Assembly (NCBI RefSeq): GCF_022965805.1
Contig: NW_027331298.1
Coordinates: forward strand, 36,001 to 100,000
Reading direction: 5' to 3'
DNA: 64,000 nt
Source of the DNA: Primulina eburnea
Taxonomy: Eukaryota > Streptophyta > Magnoliopsida > Lamiales > Gesneriaceae
In this document: positions 1-11,527 of the stretch, piece after piece
Layout of the letters: each line of letters starts with the position of its first letter
Position numbering within the stretch: the first letter of the stretch is position 1
The notes under the pieces: generated by a model
The model's database searches: none
What the model was told of the DNA's origin: nothing
The model's input: only the letters and a program-made list of their open reading frames with translations
Translations under genes and position numbers: made by a program

Positions 1-883
1 CGAAAGCGGAATTCAATCACATAAACAACGGTGTCAAGTCATCGTATCAACAGAGCTACGTCATTCTCTAGAATGGGAATTTAGTTCATCACGAAATCTA
101 AATAAACACAATGCATGTTTGAAGACTCAGACATTGAGTTACACGAAAATATAAAAACGAAAGATAAAAGACAAATCCGAAGTGTCGTCTCTGTGTCCAG
201 ATCCGTCGTTCTTCGTATCTGCGATCGATCTTCGCGTTTCGGATCTTCGTCTCTTGATTTCTCCAGCCCTCCGAGGTGTTTTCTCTACCAAAACGGCTGC
301 CCCCAATTCTGACCTAAGAATCGCGCATTTATACTCAATCTGGACGCGGTGTGCGCGCGGTGGCGCGTGAAATGGCGCTATTGCGCGTATGTTGCTGCTC
401 GTCTGCCGTGTGTTGGCTCGCGCAGGTGCGCGTGATGTCGCGCGGTCGCGTGCTCTTCTCGGGTGTGTGCGCGCGGTAGCGCGTGAAATGGCGCGATCGC
501 GCGCGAGCTGATATGTATGGTCGTGCATGTGTACGCGCGGTTGCGCGTAATCTCGCGCGCCCACGCGCAAGCTTCTGTGCATTCGCTTCTTCTGTGCGCG
601 CGCGGGTGCGCGTGATGTGGCGCGATGGCGCGTGACTCACTGGTCTTGCATTTGTATGGGTGTGCGCGCGCCTGCGCGTGAAGTGGCGCGGCCGCGCGCA
701 CACATCTGTCCGGTGATGTGCTCGTGGTCGTGCGCTTCTTGGTCCACTTGGCCTCGTGTTCGCTATTTTCTCCATTCCTGAAATGACAACAAAAACAAAC
801 CAAAAAATGCATAATCATGTTCGAAACACGCATAATTCATAATGGATTCTAATGTAAATTAAGTGCAAAAATTGCACTTATCA
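1..883 (-). repeat. 3' LTR of A1, partial
   Basis: This is the left copy of the A1 LTR; its other end is outside the window. It ends in CA (plus-strand reading) directly before the polypurine tract. Against 10595-11527 the first roughly 350 bp are identical apart from single-base indels. About 14 substitutions follow, nearly all in the CG-rich block. The copy lacks a roughly 50-bp duplication present in the right LTR. Arginine-rich open frames on the minus strand here are a by-product of the CG-rich repeats. Confidence 0.93.
330..725. repeat. GC-rich self-complementary cassettes in the A1 LTR
   Basis: About six loose repeats of the pattern GCGCG-NNN-GCGCG, then tgaNgt, then GCGC-NNNN-GCGCGC, are each followed by a short pyrimidine-rich spacer ending near ctgt. 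The CGCG blocks can pair with one another within and between cassettes. The same pattern recurs in the right LTR (about 10940-11370) and inside the element between pol and the env-position ORF (about 4125-4370). Confidence 0.75.
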
Positions 884-899
884 AACCTCCCAAACTTGA
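884..899 (-). other. Polypurine tract of A1
   Basis: Read on the minus strand this is AAGTTTGGGAGGTT directly followed by the LTR start TGATAAGTGC. It is the expected plus-strand priming site immediately upstream of the 3' LTR. Confidence 0.85.
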
Positions 900-2455
900 A
901 TTTTTGGTACTCCCGAGCAAAATAAAATAAAACTAATAAACAAGAAGGAAATGCAACTACTACAGTCATGGATATGCGAAAAGTGATATTGGCCTCCGAC
1001 TTGTCTGATAAAATGTAGTTCATGATTTCCCAAGAGTCACGTGTGTGTGTGATATGTCAATGTTCGTTTACCCCATCGAATACTCAAATAGAGTTGTTAT
1101 ACCCATCCGCCTTACAGACTCAAGAGATCATCAACTCAGTGCAACTCACAATTCATTAAAATATAATTTCACATTCATAGGTCACAAAGGACTTTATCGG
1201 TGATTAATTTGCTCAAAAGATATTCAACAAACATGTAAACCAAAGAGGAAATCACACATTGAGATGCCCGCATGCAAGTTACTAAAATTTAACTTGATGA
1301 CAATGTTTTTCAGGTATCCATAGGCTTGACTTGAGCAGCTTTTCTCCACTAGTATATTGGGTAAATGTGACAAGTTTAATAGGTCTTGTAAGCTTGTAAC
1401 GTTAGGCTACGGCTCATGGCTACAATAAAGGAATGAAATTCAAAATTTGAGAGAAGTAATCATTCTCATATCATTTCATTCACCATCTCTTTATTGTTTT
1501 CCTCTCAATCATATCACTCATGTTCTACATTTTTTTCTTTTTCTTTTTCACCACTTGATTGATTCTTTTCATTGTTTTTCATTCTCTTTTCTTCGCCAAC
1601 TCCTTTTTGCACATTTCAACTTTTCTTTTTCTTTTCAGGGAGTATTCGAATCATTACAACACCGATGAATTTATTTCTCTCAAAATCAGGTAGGAAAATA
1701 AGTGTATAAGCTTCATTTGGTAGTTGTTGTGGGATTGCAGAATAGATACAAGTAGGGGCTATTGTGTGTCATTGACACACACCACTTGATTTTTAGCAAG
1801 CTCAAAATGGGTCACTAGTGATATTTCATGTTCATTTGGTAGGCTCGAAGGCTCAACGGTTCCAAAGATCGCCTAAATCATTCCTATGTCACATATTATC
1901 CGTATTTCGCCTCGAAAAGTGCTCAACCAAGTTCTAGATTACCGTCAATCCATTAATCATCTCATATAAACTAATCATATGCATTTGTTCAAAAATGATA
2001 TACGAGGTAAGTACAAAAGGAATTTTTAAACATCTCAATTTCTTCGAAGCTCAACGGGCTACAATTGACAGTAACAAAGAACACAGGCCCAAAGATGTTG
2101 TGAAGAAATGCCTAGATCGTTTCTATGTCTGCAAAAGTGTCAATCAATGTCATGCAAGATTACCAAGATTCAGATCTCCATCGTCTATTTGGCATCAAAG
2201 GCATACAACTTGTCTCTAAGCAACAATAGTATCAACGAACACGACAGTGCAAAAAAACAATTTGTGACTCTCAAGGCATTATGAACACATATATATTTAA
2301 GGACCGCAATTCAATTTTCATCATCGGCCACACATTTTACTTATCCATGACTTTTCCTAACAAAACTAGCATGCAGAATTGAACTTAAAGCTAAAGAAAC
2401 AAATCAAAACTTAACTACTGAGCAAAAATAAAACAAAAACTAACAAGCAGAAAAT
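900..2455 (-). other. 3' untranslated region of A1
   Basis: No coding region is supported in these 1.5 kb. The stretch 1441-1650 is strongly pyrimidine-rich on the plus strand (CTTTT-rich runs). Long noncoding sequence between the last ORF and the 3' LTR is usual in Athila elements, and W shows a similar T-rich block at 17140-17420. Confidence 0.7.
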
Positions 2456-2500
2456 TCACCCCTCCCAAACTTAAGATATGCATTGTCCTCAATGTATAGA
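2456..2500 (-). promoter_or_regulatory. Internal polypurine-like motif after the last ORF of A1
   Basis: On the minus strand a short CATTGAGGACAATG palindrome-like box is followed by AAGTTTGGGAGGGG. The second part nearly repeats the true polypurine tract at 884-899. A related arrangement occurs in W at about 17850-17895. It is likely an internal polypurine tract or RNA-structure element; the role is inferred. Confidence 0.55.
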
Positions 2501-2538
2501 AATAAAGAATATGACAACACATACCTCGCGCCCGAGTG

Positions 2539-3702
2539 TCAGAACTCGGGGCTCGAATCATCATTCCCAGATCCTTCATCATCATCGTCCATCGGCTGTG
2601 GGTACTGTGGTGGCCAGGCTGGTTGTGGTGGGTAAGGAACATCCTCGGGGCCAGGTGGGAACCGCTGGGCAAGTGCCGATGTGAAATCCATCATGTAGGA
2701 CATGAAAGTACTAGTAGTCTGTCGGTGTTCGGCCTGCTGTCGGCGCTCAGCCCGCGACTCTTGTTCCAGTCGGAACATCCTATCTCGCAAACTAGAACGA
2801 GGAATCGATGGTGGTGGTGGTGGCTGACGTTCTCTGGCCCTCTGATTATAAGCTGCCCTAGCCTGTTGCCGTTCTATTTCGTCTCCAAAGCGCGAACGCT
2901 CTACTTCAAATACTGTGATTGGGCTCTTGGATTTCAAGACCTGTTCATCGGCGCCCCATTGCACACTGGCATGAAGACAAAGGGCAGTGATAGTATGTGC
3001 GCAGGGAAGGCTGACGGTCATGAGTCCCGTGCCAGCACGCATAATATAGCTATGAATAAGCTTCCCAAGATCGACGGTCCTCCCAGTCATGATGGCGTAA
3101 ATCAACGCCACTTTGTCTTTTGTAATTTCAGTCTGATGGGAGGAGGGCATGATCCGTGATAGAATAAAAGATGCCCAGCAACGTGGTTTATGGTGTAAAT
3201 CAGATTTCTTCAAAGTGACTGGGGAGCCCTGATTCAATCGTCACTCTACACCCTCGATGCCTAAGGTCCTGATAATCTCATCGTAGTTCACATCCCCCGT
3301 GATCAACTCAGTGTATCCGTCATTTTCTAAATCCGGCAGATTGTAGATTGCATTAATAGTGGCCGAATCAAAATAGACGAGTTGCCCTCGCACCAAAACT
3401 CCGTATTCTTCATGTTTGATTCTCAGATTCGCATAAAATTCACGGACTACGGATATCACAGCGTCTGGCGGAGACTGGGCTATATCCATCCACCCTCGTC
3501 GCCCGACCTCTCTAATGAATGCACAATCGGGGTATGTCATATCTAGCCCTCTTTCTGGAATAATCGACCTACACATGGTGCTCTCATATACCCGAAAGGC
3601 TTCCTCGTTCCAAAATTTGTGAGCATCGTAGGAACGAGACGAGGAAGCCCCATCTTTTGATCTTTTTCTCGGCGGCATAATGATCAAAACTATCCCCACC
3701 AA
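2539..3702 (-). pseudogene. A1 third ORF, env-position protein, one in-frame TGA
   Basis: Two open segments (3702-3241 and 3237-2539, minus) lie in the same frame, separated only by TGA at 3241-3243, giving roughly 388 codons. The N-terminal half begins MPPRKRSKDG and has a folded-looking region with motifs such as YPDCAFIREVGRRGWMD and REFYANLR. This resembles the plant-transposon domain found downstream of pol in Athila-like elements. The C-terminal half is proline-rich (about residues 285-300) and ends acidic (DDDDEGSGNDD). I see no signal peptide or convincing membrane span, so an envelope function is not supported; the call rests on position after pol. Confidence 0.7.
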
Positions 3703-4594
3703 TAATCAACAAATAACAAGCACAATGCCTCCCCACCAAGCTTTATTTCTCCGATTAAGCCCAAACAATAATAAGGTAAATGAAGTGGTACCCTTTAGCC
3801 AAAAATAGAAGATGACACCGGCGGTAGGAGAGAAAGGCGGCGGCGGCGGCTGCTAGGACGGCGCGGCGGCGGTGCTAGGACGGCGCGGTGGCTGCTAGGT
3901 GGTGTTGGATGATCTGTTGTGAGAGACGGTGGTGTGGAGCTTGGTGGAGGGATGATTTGATTTTCGTGGAGGAGAGGATGGTTTGATTGTGAGGGAGAGG
4001 TGAAGATTTTATGGAGGAGAGGGGTTTTGGAGAGGGAAATTTTTGAGAGGCGACGGCTGCTAGGTGGTAATGTGTGTTGTGTGTGAAAAAATTCGGGGGT
4101 AGGGTTTTTTAAAAAAAAATTCTGGTACGCTGCGCGCGGTCGCGCGAGAAGTCGCGCTACCGCGCGCGAGCCTCTGTAATTCGTTGATAGAGGAATACGC
4201 GCGGTCGCACTAGAAGTCGCGCTATCGCGCGTGACCTACTGTCTCGTCGAAATTTGCTGTGCGCGAAATCGCGCGTAAAGTGGCGCTGGGGCGCGCGAGC
4301 TTCTGTAAATCCGAGTGGTCCTGAGCGCGCTGCCGCGCGAGATGTTGCGCATGGGCGCGCTTGCGTCTGTCTTTCTTTATCTTTTTTTTAAAAAAAAATA
4401 AATTACCTGCAAAAGAATAACAAAATGCAAATTAATACTTAAATATAGAAGATTAAAAAAAATAAAAATAAAATATTAACTATGAAATTGAAATGAAATA
4501 ATGAGGCAGAGCGAATGCGAAAATAAATAAATGCGGGTTGCCTCCCACACAGCGCTTGGTTTAACGTCATCAGCCCGACTGTACCCCTGTCTGA
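3703..4594 (-). other. Spacer between pol and third ORF of A1, with GC-rich cassettes
   Basis: No gene is seen. The segment 3830-4090 is G-rich with GGCGGC and GGTGG runs. Positions 4125-4370 hold about four cassettes of the CGCGCGGTCGCGCG type that closely resemble those in the LTR, including the trailing cTCTGT spacer. From 4380 to 4540 it is A-rich. The internal copies suggest that LTR sequence was copied inward, or that the cassette spreads independently. Confidence 0.65.
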
Positions 4595-7360
4595 TCAGAT
4601 CAACTTGTAACTGTCGATATTCCTAACTTCAGTTCCATAGTAGGGCTTAACCCGCTGTCCATTCACTTTGAAGGTTCTTCCATCATTGCACTTTAGCTCG
4701 ACAGCTCCATAGGGTGACACCGTTTCCAAAACAAATGGCCCCGACCATCGCGACTTTAGCTTACCAGGGAACAACTTCAGACGAGAGTTGTACAGCAGTA
4801 CCTGTTGTCCTGGTTTGAGCTCCCTTCGAACTATGATTTTGTCATGCCACATCTTAGTCTGTTCTTTGTAGATCTTGGCATTCTCATATGCATCATTTCG
4901 GAATTCGTCCATCTCGCTCAATTGTAGTTTTCTAACTTCGCCAGACGCTTTCAAATCAAAGTTCAACTTCTTCACAACCCAAAATGCCCTATGCTCCAAC
5001 TCCAATGGTAGATGGCATGCTTTTCCAAATACCAGCCGATAGGGAGACATCCCAATAGGCGTCTTGAATGCAGTCCGATAAGCCCATAGCGCATCATCCA
5101 ACTTCATAGCCCAATCCCTCCGGTTTGTGTTGACAGTCTTTTCCAGTATCTGCTTAATTTCCCGGTTGGATACTTCAGCTTGTCCATTCGACTGCGGATG
5201 ATATGCTAGTGCCACCTTGTGCTTCACATTATATTTGGCCAATAGTGAGTTGAAAATTCTATTGCAAAAATGCGTACCTTCGTCACTTATGATGGCTCTC
5301 GGTGTTCCAAACCTGGTGAAAATGTTTTTCTGTACGAATTTCGCTACAACATGAGAGTCATTAGTACTGGTGGCGATTGCTTCCACCCATTTCGACACAT
5401 AATCAACAGCTAACAGAATATAAGAGTAACCCGAGGAAGGGGGAAAAGGTCCCATGAAATCTATGCCCCAAACGTCAAAAAGTTCCACTTCCAAAATATT
5501 TGTCAGTGGTAATTCGTGACGCCTAGAGATGTTTCCTAACCTTTGGCATCTATCACATGATTTTACTAAGGTATAGCTGTCCTTAAACAAACTAGGCCAA
5601 TAAAAACCGGATTGCAATACCTTAGCCGCTGTTCGTGACGCTCCAAAGTGTCCACCATATGGTGAAGAATGACACTTCTCCAAAATTTGTTGCGCTTCAA
5701 GACCTTCCACGCACCTCCTAATCACTTGGTCAGCACACCTCTTATACACGAACGGATCGTCCCAATAGAAGAACTTTATATCATGGACGAATTTCTTCTT
5801 CTGATGGTAGCTCATATCTGGGGGAAGGGTTCCACAAGACAAAAAATTCGCAATATCAGCAAACCAAGGAAGTACAGAGTTTACCTCAAAAAGCTGCTCA
5901 TCTGGAAATGTCTCCTGTATGGCTCCCTCTTCTTCCTTCTCTTCTAGCTCAAGTCTTGACAAGTGGTCAGCCACTTGATTTTCGCATCCCTTCCTATCAT
6001 TTACTTCAAAATCAAACTCTTGGAGCAACAAGATCCACCTTATCAAGCGTGGCTTTGCGTCCTTCTTGGCAAATAAGTATCGGATAGCTGCATGATCAGT
6101 GAAAACGATTACCTTTGTACCTACCAAGTAGGGTCTGAACTTGTCAAAGGCGAATACTACTGCAAGCATCTCCTTTTCGGTAGTTGTATAGTTTTGCTGT
6201 GCCGCATCCATGGTACGACTTGCGTAGTAGATTGATCTAAAGAATTTATCACGCCTCTGGCCCAACACTACACCTACTGCATAGTCACTTGCATCGCACA
6301 TCAGCTCAAAGGGCTGCTCCCAGTCCGGCACTATCATAATTGGTGCAGTCACCAATGCCATTTTTATCTTCTCGAATGCCTGCAAACAATTATCATCAAA
6401 TATAAAAGTCGACTCCTTTTCAAGTAAATTGCACAGGGGTTTAGTGATCTTAGAAAAATCTTTAATGAATCTACGATAAAACCCTGCGTGTCCAAGGAAG
6501 CTCCTTATTCCCTTGATGTTCCTTGGTGGAGGAAGTTTTTCAATGACAACCACCTTGGCTCTGTCCACTTCTAATCCCCGAGACGACACTTTATGTCCAA
6601 GGACTATGCCCTCTTGGACCATAAAGTGGCATTTCTCCCAGTTAAGAACCAAGTTCTTTTCTTGGCATCTCTGCAAAACAAGGGATAAGTTATGTAAGCA
6701 ATGATCAAATGACGAGCCAAATACCGAGAAGTCGTCCATGAAGACTTCCATTATCTCCTCCACCATGTCTGCAAATATGGCCATCATACACCTCTGAAAA
6801 GTGGCAGGTGCATTACATAGCCCAAAAGGCATCCTCCTAAAGGCAAACGTGCCGTAGGGGCATGTAAATGTTGTTTTCTCCTGATCTTCCGGAGCTATCG
6901 CAATTTGGTTATAACCTGAATAACCATCTAAGAAACAGTAGTGACCATAACCTGCAAGTCTATCAAGCATCTGATCAATAAAAGGCAATTGAAAATGATC
7001 TTTTCGTGTGGCATTGTTCAACTTTCTATAATCAATACATACTCGTCAACCAGTTACGGTACGAGTAGATATTAGTTCATCATTTTCATTTTTTACCACT
7101 GTCATTCCACCCTTTTTTGGTACTACTTGTACAGGAGATACCCAGCTACTATCAGAAATAGCATAAATTACACCAGCATTTAATAATTTCAGTACCTCAT
7201 TCTTCACAACCTCTTTCATTGCTGGGTTCAACCTCCTCTGGTGATCCACATAAGGAGTATACGACTCCTCCATCAAAATTTTATGCATGCATATAGTGGG
7301 GCTAATTCCCCTAATATCAGATATCGACCATCCTAAAGCAGTTTTGTATTCGCTCAGCAC
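4595..7360 (-). pseudogene. pol: A1 reverse transcriptase, RNase H and integrase, one in-frame TGA
   Basis: The RT begins within the upstream ORF (around PYVDHQRRLNPAMKE, about 7250) and continues through TGA at 7046-7048 into an 808-codon frame. That frame carries the RT active site as FMDDFSVFG, RNase H with [10 protein letters not shown], and an integrase with a zinc-binding N-terminus. The integrase core keeps its acidic residues in [20 protein letters not shown] and [10 protein letters not shown]. The C-terminus ends [13 protein letters not shown]. The TGA sits just before [10 protein letters not shown] where the family normally has tryptophan, so it is a single G-to-A nonsense change on the coding strand. 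Apart from that stop the polymerase domains look complete. Confidence 0.93.
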
Positions 7361-8776
7361 TCTTAATAATTTATCTTTTTCATCACACGAAAGGGAGGAA
7401 GATATAATTACCGGATACGTCGACTTCTCACCTAAAAAAGCATAACACAGGTGGCTTGGCAACTCTTTCAACTCAGGGGAAGGTGGTATTACCTCTAGTT
7501 TCTCATTTACATCCAACTCCTCGTGCGGTGTATCTTTTCTCTTTTCTTTTTGTAGTGCTTCAAGAGCCACCAATTGCTCTTTCACTTCCCAATAATCTTC
7601 ATCAACAGTTCCCGCCGCACCTATCAGACAGCTCTCCAAGGGATCCCTCATTCCTGCACAATCAAGAGACATACATGAGTCTATAACATTAATGCTTTTA
7701 CAAGTGCTTACCTCATTTGATCCCTTCATGGCGTGATAGATGTTAAACATAACTTCTTCTCCACCAACTCTCAAGGTGAGTTCACCCTTTTGAACATCAA
7801 TCAATGCCCTTCCAGTCGCCAAGAATGGTCTCCCAAAGATCAATGGAGCATCATGATCTTCTTCCATATCTAAAATCACAAAGTCAGCAGGAAAAATAAA
7901 CTTATCCACTTTTACCAGTACATCCTCGACGACCCCACGCGGATACGTGAGACTTCTGTCTGCAAGCTGTAGGGTGATAGTTGTTGGTTTAACTTCTCCA
8001 AGCTCCAATTTCCTGAAAATAGAAAATGGCATCAAATTAATACTTGCTCCTAAATCACATAAAGCTTTACTACAATGAGAACCACCAATAAAACAAGGAA
8101 TAGTAAAACTCCCTGGATCTTTCAATTTTTGTGGTAATTTCTTTTGTAGGATGGCACTGCACTCCTCAGTAAGCTTCACTGTCTCAAACTCTTGCAGCTT
8201 CCTTTTTTTAGACATCACATGTTTAATAAACTTTGCATAATTCGGCATTTGCTCCAAAGCATCAGCAAATGGTATGTTGATGTGTATCTTCTTGAAAATT
8301 TCCAAGAACTTTGCAAACTGATCATCTAAATTCTTCTTCTTGAATCTCTGAGGATAGGGTAGAGTCGGCTTATACACTGGAGGTGGTTCAACTTTGATTT
8401 CAGCCGTGGATCCCTCCGATTCACTTTCTTCAACTATCTTCTCACTGTCCACTCTCTCTTTGGGACTGTGTACCTCTAAGTCCTTCCCACTCCTCAGAGT
8501 GACTGCCTTGCACTGCTCTTTTCGGTTCACCTCTGTGTTACTGGGAAATTGCCCCTTGTTCTGATCTTTTAGAGTGTTGGCCAACTGTCCGATTTGCGTT
8601 TCCAAAGATTTCATTGTGGCACCCATGTTTCCCATGTGAGTCTCCATATTGTCAAGACGAGATTTAGTTCTCGCCATCCTTTTTCCAGACTCAGCAACAA
8701 ATGTACCTATCAAATCTTTCAATGAAGGCTTTCCCTCCCCCTTTGATGTATTGAACCCCGGTGGAGGATTCAACAC
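7361..8776 (-). pseudogene. A1 gag C-terminus and aspartic protease
   Basis: This open frame (7046-8776, 576 codons) starts with the C-terminal part of gag (LNPPPGF, then KAVTLRSGK, a common Athila gag signature). It continues into an aspartic protease with ALCDLGASINLMP near residue 245 and the second protease strand VILDMEEDHDAPLIFGRPFL. In this lineage the usual DTG/DSG triad appears as DLG. RT sequence follows in frame. It is out of frame with the preceding gag ORF because of the lesion near 8908-8925. Confidence 0.9.
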
Positions 8777-8814
8777 ATTTTTATTGTTTGCATAAGAAAA
8801 GTTTTCGTGATTTC

Positions 8815-9843
8815 TTAATCCAGGATGATAAGTGTTAGGGGGAGGGTTACCTCTATATCCTCCATATCCACCCTGATTTCTGTTATTGATATACTGTGCT
8901 TCTTCAGGGTGGATAGTTCCTCAGTAACCATCGATGGACCCTCGATGTCAGATGTACTCACTTTGTTCATCGCGGCTATTTGAGTGGTCAATGCAGATAC
9001 CTGCGCAGTGAGTGACGTAATAGGATCCACCGCATAAACTCCAGCTGTCCTTTTTACTCCTGCCCTTTCCGACGGCCACTGGTAGCTGTTTATCGTCATC
9101 TGTTCGAGCAAGTCATAAGCTTGCTCAGGAGATTTGGCAAAGATCGTGCCACCAGCTGCAGCATCCACTGTTCCTCTTGTTTGCCCATTTAGACCGTTGT
9201 AGAATAACTCAATCTGCACCCAGTCTTCGAATCCATGATTTGGGCATTTTCTCAACAGCTCCTTGTATCTTTCCCATGCCTCATACAGTTGTTCGAATTC
9301 AGTCTGCCTAAACGTGCTGATCTCAATCTTGAACTGGGCAGATTTTGCAGGGGGAAAGTATTTCGCTAAGAATTTCGTGGCTAGCTCATGCCATGTCGTG
9401 ATGCTTCCCAAGGGAAGCGATTGTAGCCATCCTCGTGCTTGATCCCTGAGAGAAAACGGAAACAAACGCAGTCTGATAATATCATCAGAAACATTATTAA
9501 TCTTTACCGTGTCCGTTATCTCCAAGAAAGTTCTCAGGTGAACATGAGGATCAGATGTGGCTGTTCCAGCAAACTGGTTTTGCTGAACCATATTGATTAG
9601 AGCGGGCTTCAATTCGAAATTATTGGCGTTGATTGTTCCTCTTGCAATCCCAGAGTAATGATTGCCGATCACTGGTCGGAAGTGATCTCTTATAGGAATC
9701 GCCTCTGGTTGGTCGCGTCTGTCATTTTCTCTGTTCTCAGCCATTGCTTGAATCTCCTCTCTTCTTGCTTTTCTTAATCTTCTCGCAGTCCTTTCGATCT
9801 TCGGATCAAAAATAAGCAAGTCTGAGTTTTGCGATCTTAGCAT
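8815..9843 (-). pseudogene. gag: A1 gag capsid region, frameshifted near its end
   Basis: The frame begins at ATG 9841-9843, 123 bp from the primer site. The central region (DPHVHLRTFLEITD, RLRLFPFSLRDQARGWL, KFLAKYFPP, YEAWERYKELLRKCP, LFYNGLNGQTRGTVDAAAGG) matches the retrotransposon gag capsid family of Athila elements. After VTEELSTL the frame becomes meaningless. The expected C-terminal sequence, rich in N, G, Y and P, continues in another frame from about 8908 into the protease ORF, so a small indel near 8908-8925 breaks gag from pro-pol. Confidence 0.92.
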
Positions 9844-9964
9844 ACACTGTCAAACAGGAAGAAAAATAAAACGCTTAATCAATATAAGATAAAAGAAAGA
9901 TAAAAGCTCTAAATTAAATCCAGACTAATTGGTAACAATACTGATATAAATTCAAATTTGACAC

Positions 9965-9982
9965 TCCCCGGCAACGGTGCCA
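9965..9982 (-). promoter_or_regulatory. Primer binding site of A1 (tRNA-Asp)
   Basis: The plus strand reads TCCCCGGCAACGGTGCCA, matching the 3' end of plant tRNA-Asp (including CCA) with one mismatch (T for C in GGCGCCA). It lies six bases inside the right LTR. A tRNA-Asp primer is typical of Athila/Tat elements. Confidence 0.9.
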
Positions 9983-9988
9983 AAAACT

Positions 9989-11527
9989 TGTTGAGCGTTT
10001 TCCTACCGCAAGTGTACGGTGTCAAGTTTTAGTACTGGTTAGAGTACAGATATCGATCCCACGAGGAGTGTGTGTAAAATTGTATATCAATTCTTGTAAT
10101 TAAAATAGTCTCAACTTTATTTAGAGAAATTGAATAAACGGTTGGTTTGGTTGAATGAATTAACTGAAAACAATGAAGTAATTAAGTCACCGAATCGAGA
10201 GATAATAATGAGAGAAAGTATCTAGAGAAATGATTTCACAAAGTTTCCACGATAACTATTCACAGTTTAATTTATATTCCTAAATTCCAATCAATTAATG
10301 GCCAAGAACCCTTAGATTGTTTTATTCCCCCTTTCCCAAGTGACGAATAAAGTGTATCTATCAACTTCGATTCAATTATTCCTAATTCGAATCTACGTTT
10401 CATAGATAATTGCAAACAATGTTCTTACCAAGCCTCGCTAAAGTTATACGCCTTCCGAACGCTATAAACATTTAACGATGTGTCTCTAATGATCTATAAT
10501 CTTAGTCCTTCTCCCGAGTTATAAGATTAATCAAACAACAAACAATTTATGGCCAGTAAATTGCAGTGCAGTAAACGCAGAGAACACAATTAAACGAAAG
10601 CGGAATTCAATCACATAAACAACGGTGTCAAGTCATCGTATCAACAGAGCTACGTCATTCTCTAGAATGGGAATTTAGTTCATCACGAAATCTAAATAAA
10701 CACAATGCATGTTTGAAGACTCAGACATTGAGTTACACGAAAATATAAAAACGAAAGATAAAAGACAAATCCGAAGTGTCGTCTCTGTGTCCAGATCCGT
10801 CGTTCTTCGTATCTGCGATCGATCTTCGCGTTTCGGATCTTCGTCTCTTGATTTCTCCAGCCCTCCGAGGTGTTTTCTCTACCAAAACGGCTGCCCCAAT
10901 TCTGACCTAAGAATCGCGCATTTATACTCAATCTGGACGCGGTGGTGCGCGCGGTGGCGCGTGAAATGGCGCTATTGCGCGTATGTTGCTGCTCGTCTGC
11001 CGTGTGTTGGCTCGCGCAGGTGCGCGTGATGTCGCGCGGTCGCGTGCTCTTCTCGGGTGTGTGCGCGGCGGTAGCGCGTGATGTCGCGCGGTCGCGTGCT
11101 CTCTCGGGTGTGTGCGCGCGGTAGCGCGGGAAATGGCGCGATCGCGCGCGAGCTGCTGTGTCTGGTCGTGCATGTGTACGCACGGTTGCGCGTAATCTCG
11201 CGCGCCCGCGCGCAAGCTACTGTGCATTCGCTTCTTCTGTGCGCGCGCGGGTGCGCGTGATGTGGCGCGATGGCGCGCGACTCACTGGTCTTGCATTTGT
11301 ATGGGTGTGCACGCGCCTGCGCGTGAAGTGGCGCGGCCGCGCGCACATATCTGTCCGGTGATGTGCTCGTGGTCGTGCGCTTCTTGGTCCACTTGGCCTC
11401 GTGTTCGCTATTTCTCTATTCCTGAAATGACAACAAAAACAAACCAAAAAACGCATAATCCTGTTCGAAACTCGCATAATTCATAATGGATTCTAATGTA
11501 AATTAAGTGCAAAAATTGCACTTATCA
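9989..11527 (-). repeat. 5' LTR of A1, complete
   Basis: The LTR is 1539 bp, bounded by TG at 9989 and CA at 11526-11527 (plus strand); on the element strand it runs TGATAAGTGC to GCTCAACA. It contains the CG-rich cassettes at about 10940-11370. A tandem duplication of about 50 bp (11022-11073 and 11074-11123) makes it longer than the left LTR. It ends exactly inside the integrase frame of G. Confidence 0.93.
11022..11123. repeat. Tandem duplication of one CG-rich cassette in the right A1 LTR
   Basis: Two adjacent copies (52 and about 50 bp) begin GCGCGTGATGTCGCGCGGTC. The left LTR has a single copy at the corresponding site (about 428-478). The duplication therefore arose after insertion, or the left LTR lost a copy. 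Confidence 0.85.

Larger units (their letters stand above)
1..11527 (-). mobile_element. A1: Athila-type Ty3/gypsy LTR retrotransposon (left end cut by window)
   Basis: Positions 1-883 repeat 10595-11527 in direct orientation and flank gag, protease, reverse transcriptase, RNase H and integrase on the minus strand. The 5' LTR is therefore on the right (9989-11527) and the 3' LTR on the left. A tRNA-Asp primer site lies inside the right LTR and a polypurine tract inside the left one. The protease with LCDLGASINLMP, the integrase-end motif [11 protein letters not shown] and an extra ORF after pol place it in the Athila lineage. The right border falls inside the integrase of element G. The right flank begins ATAGG, but the matching target duplication would lie left of the window. 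The element is inactivated by two in-frame TGA codons and one gag frameshift. Confidence 0.95.

Noticed and set aside
139..833. Arginine-, alanine- and histidine-rich open frames on the minus strand of the A1 LTRs (also 10692-11477)
   Set aside because: They arise from translating CG-rich repeats in an LTR; overlapping frames in several phases look alike and none has a recognisable domain.
2539..3702. True envelope glycoprotein in A1
   Set aside because: No signal peptide, membrane span or cysteine-rich ectodomain is visible; only the position after pol fits.
9965..9982. Possible tRNA-Asp gene fragment
   Set aside because: Only 18 bases match, located just inside an LTR; it is a primer binding site. 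The initiator-Met matches at 27783, 31318, 51507 and 59377 are explained the same way.
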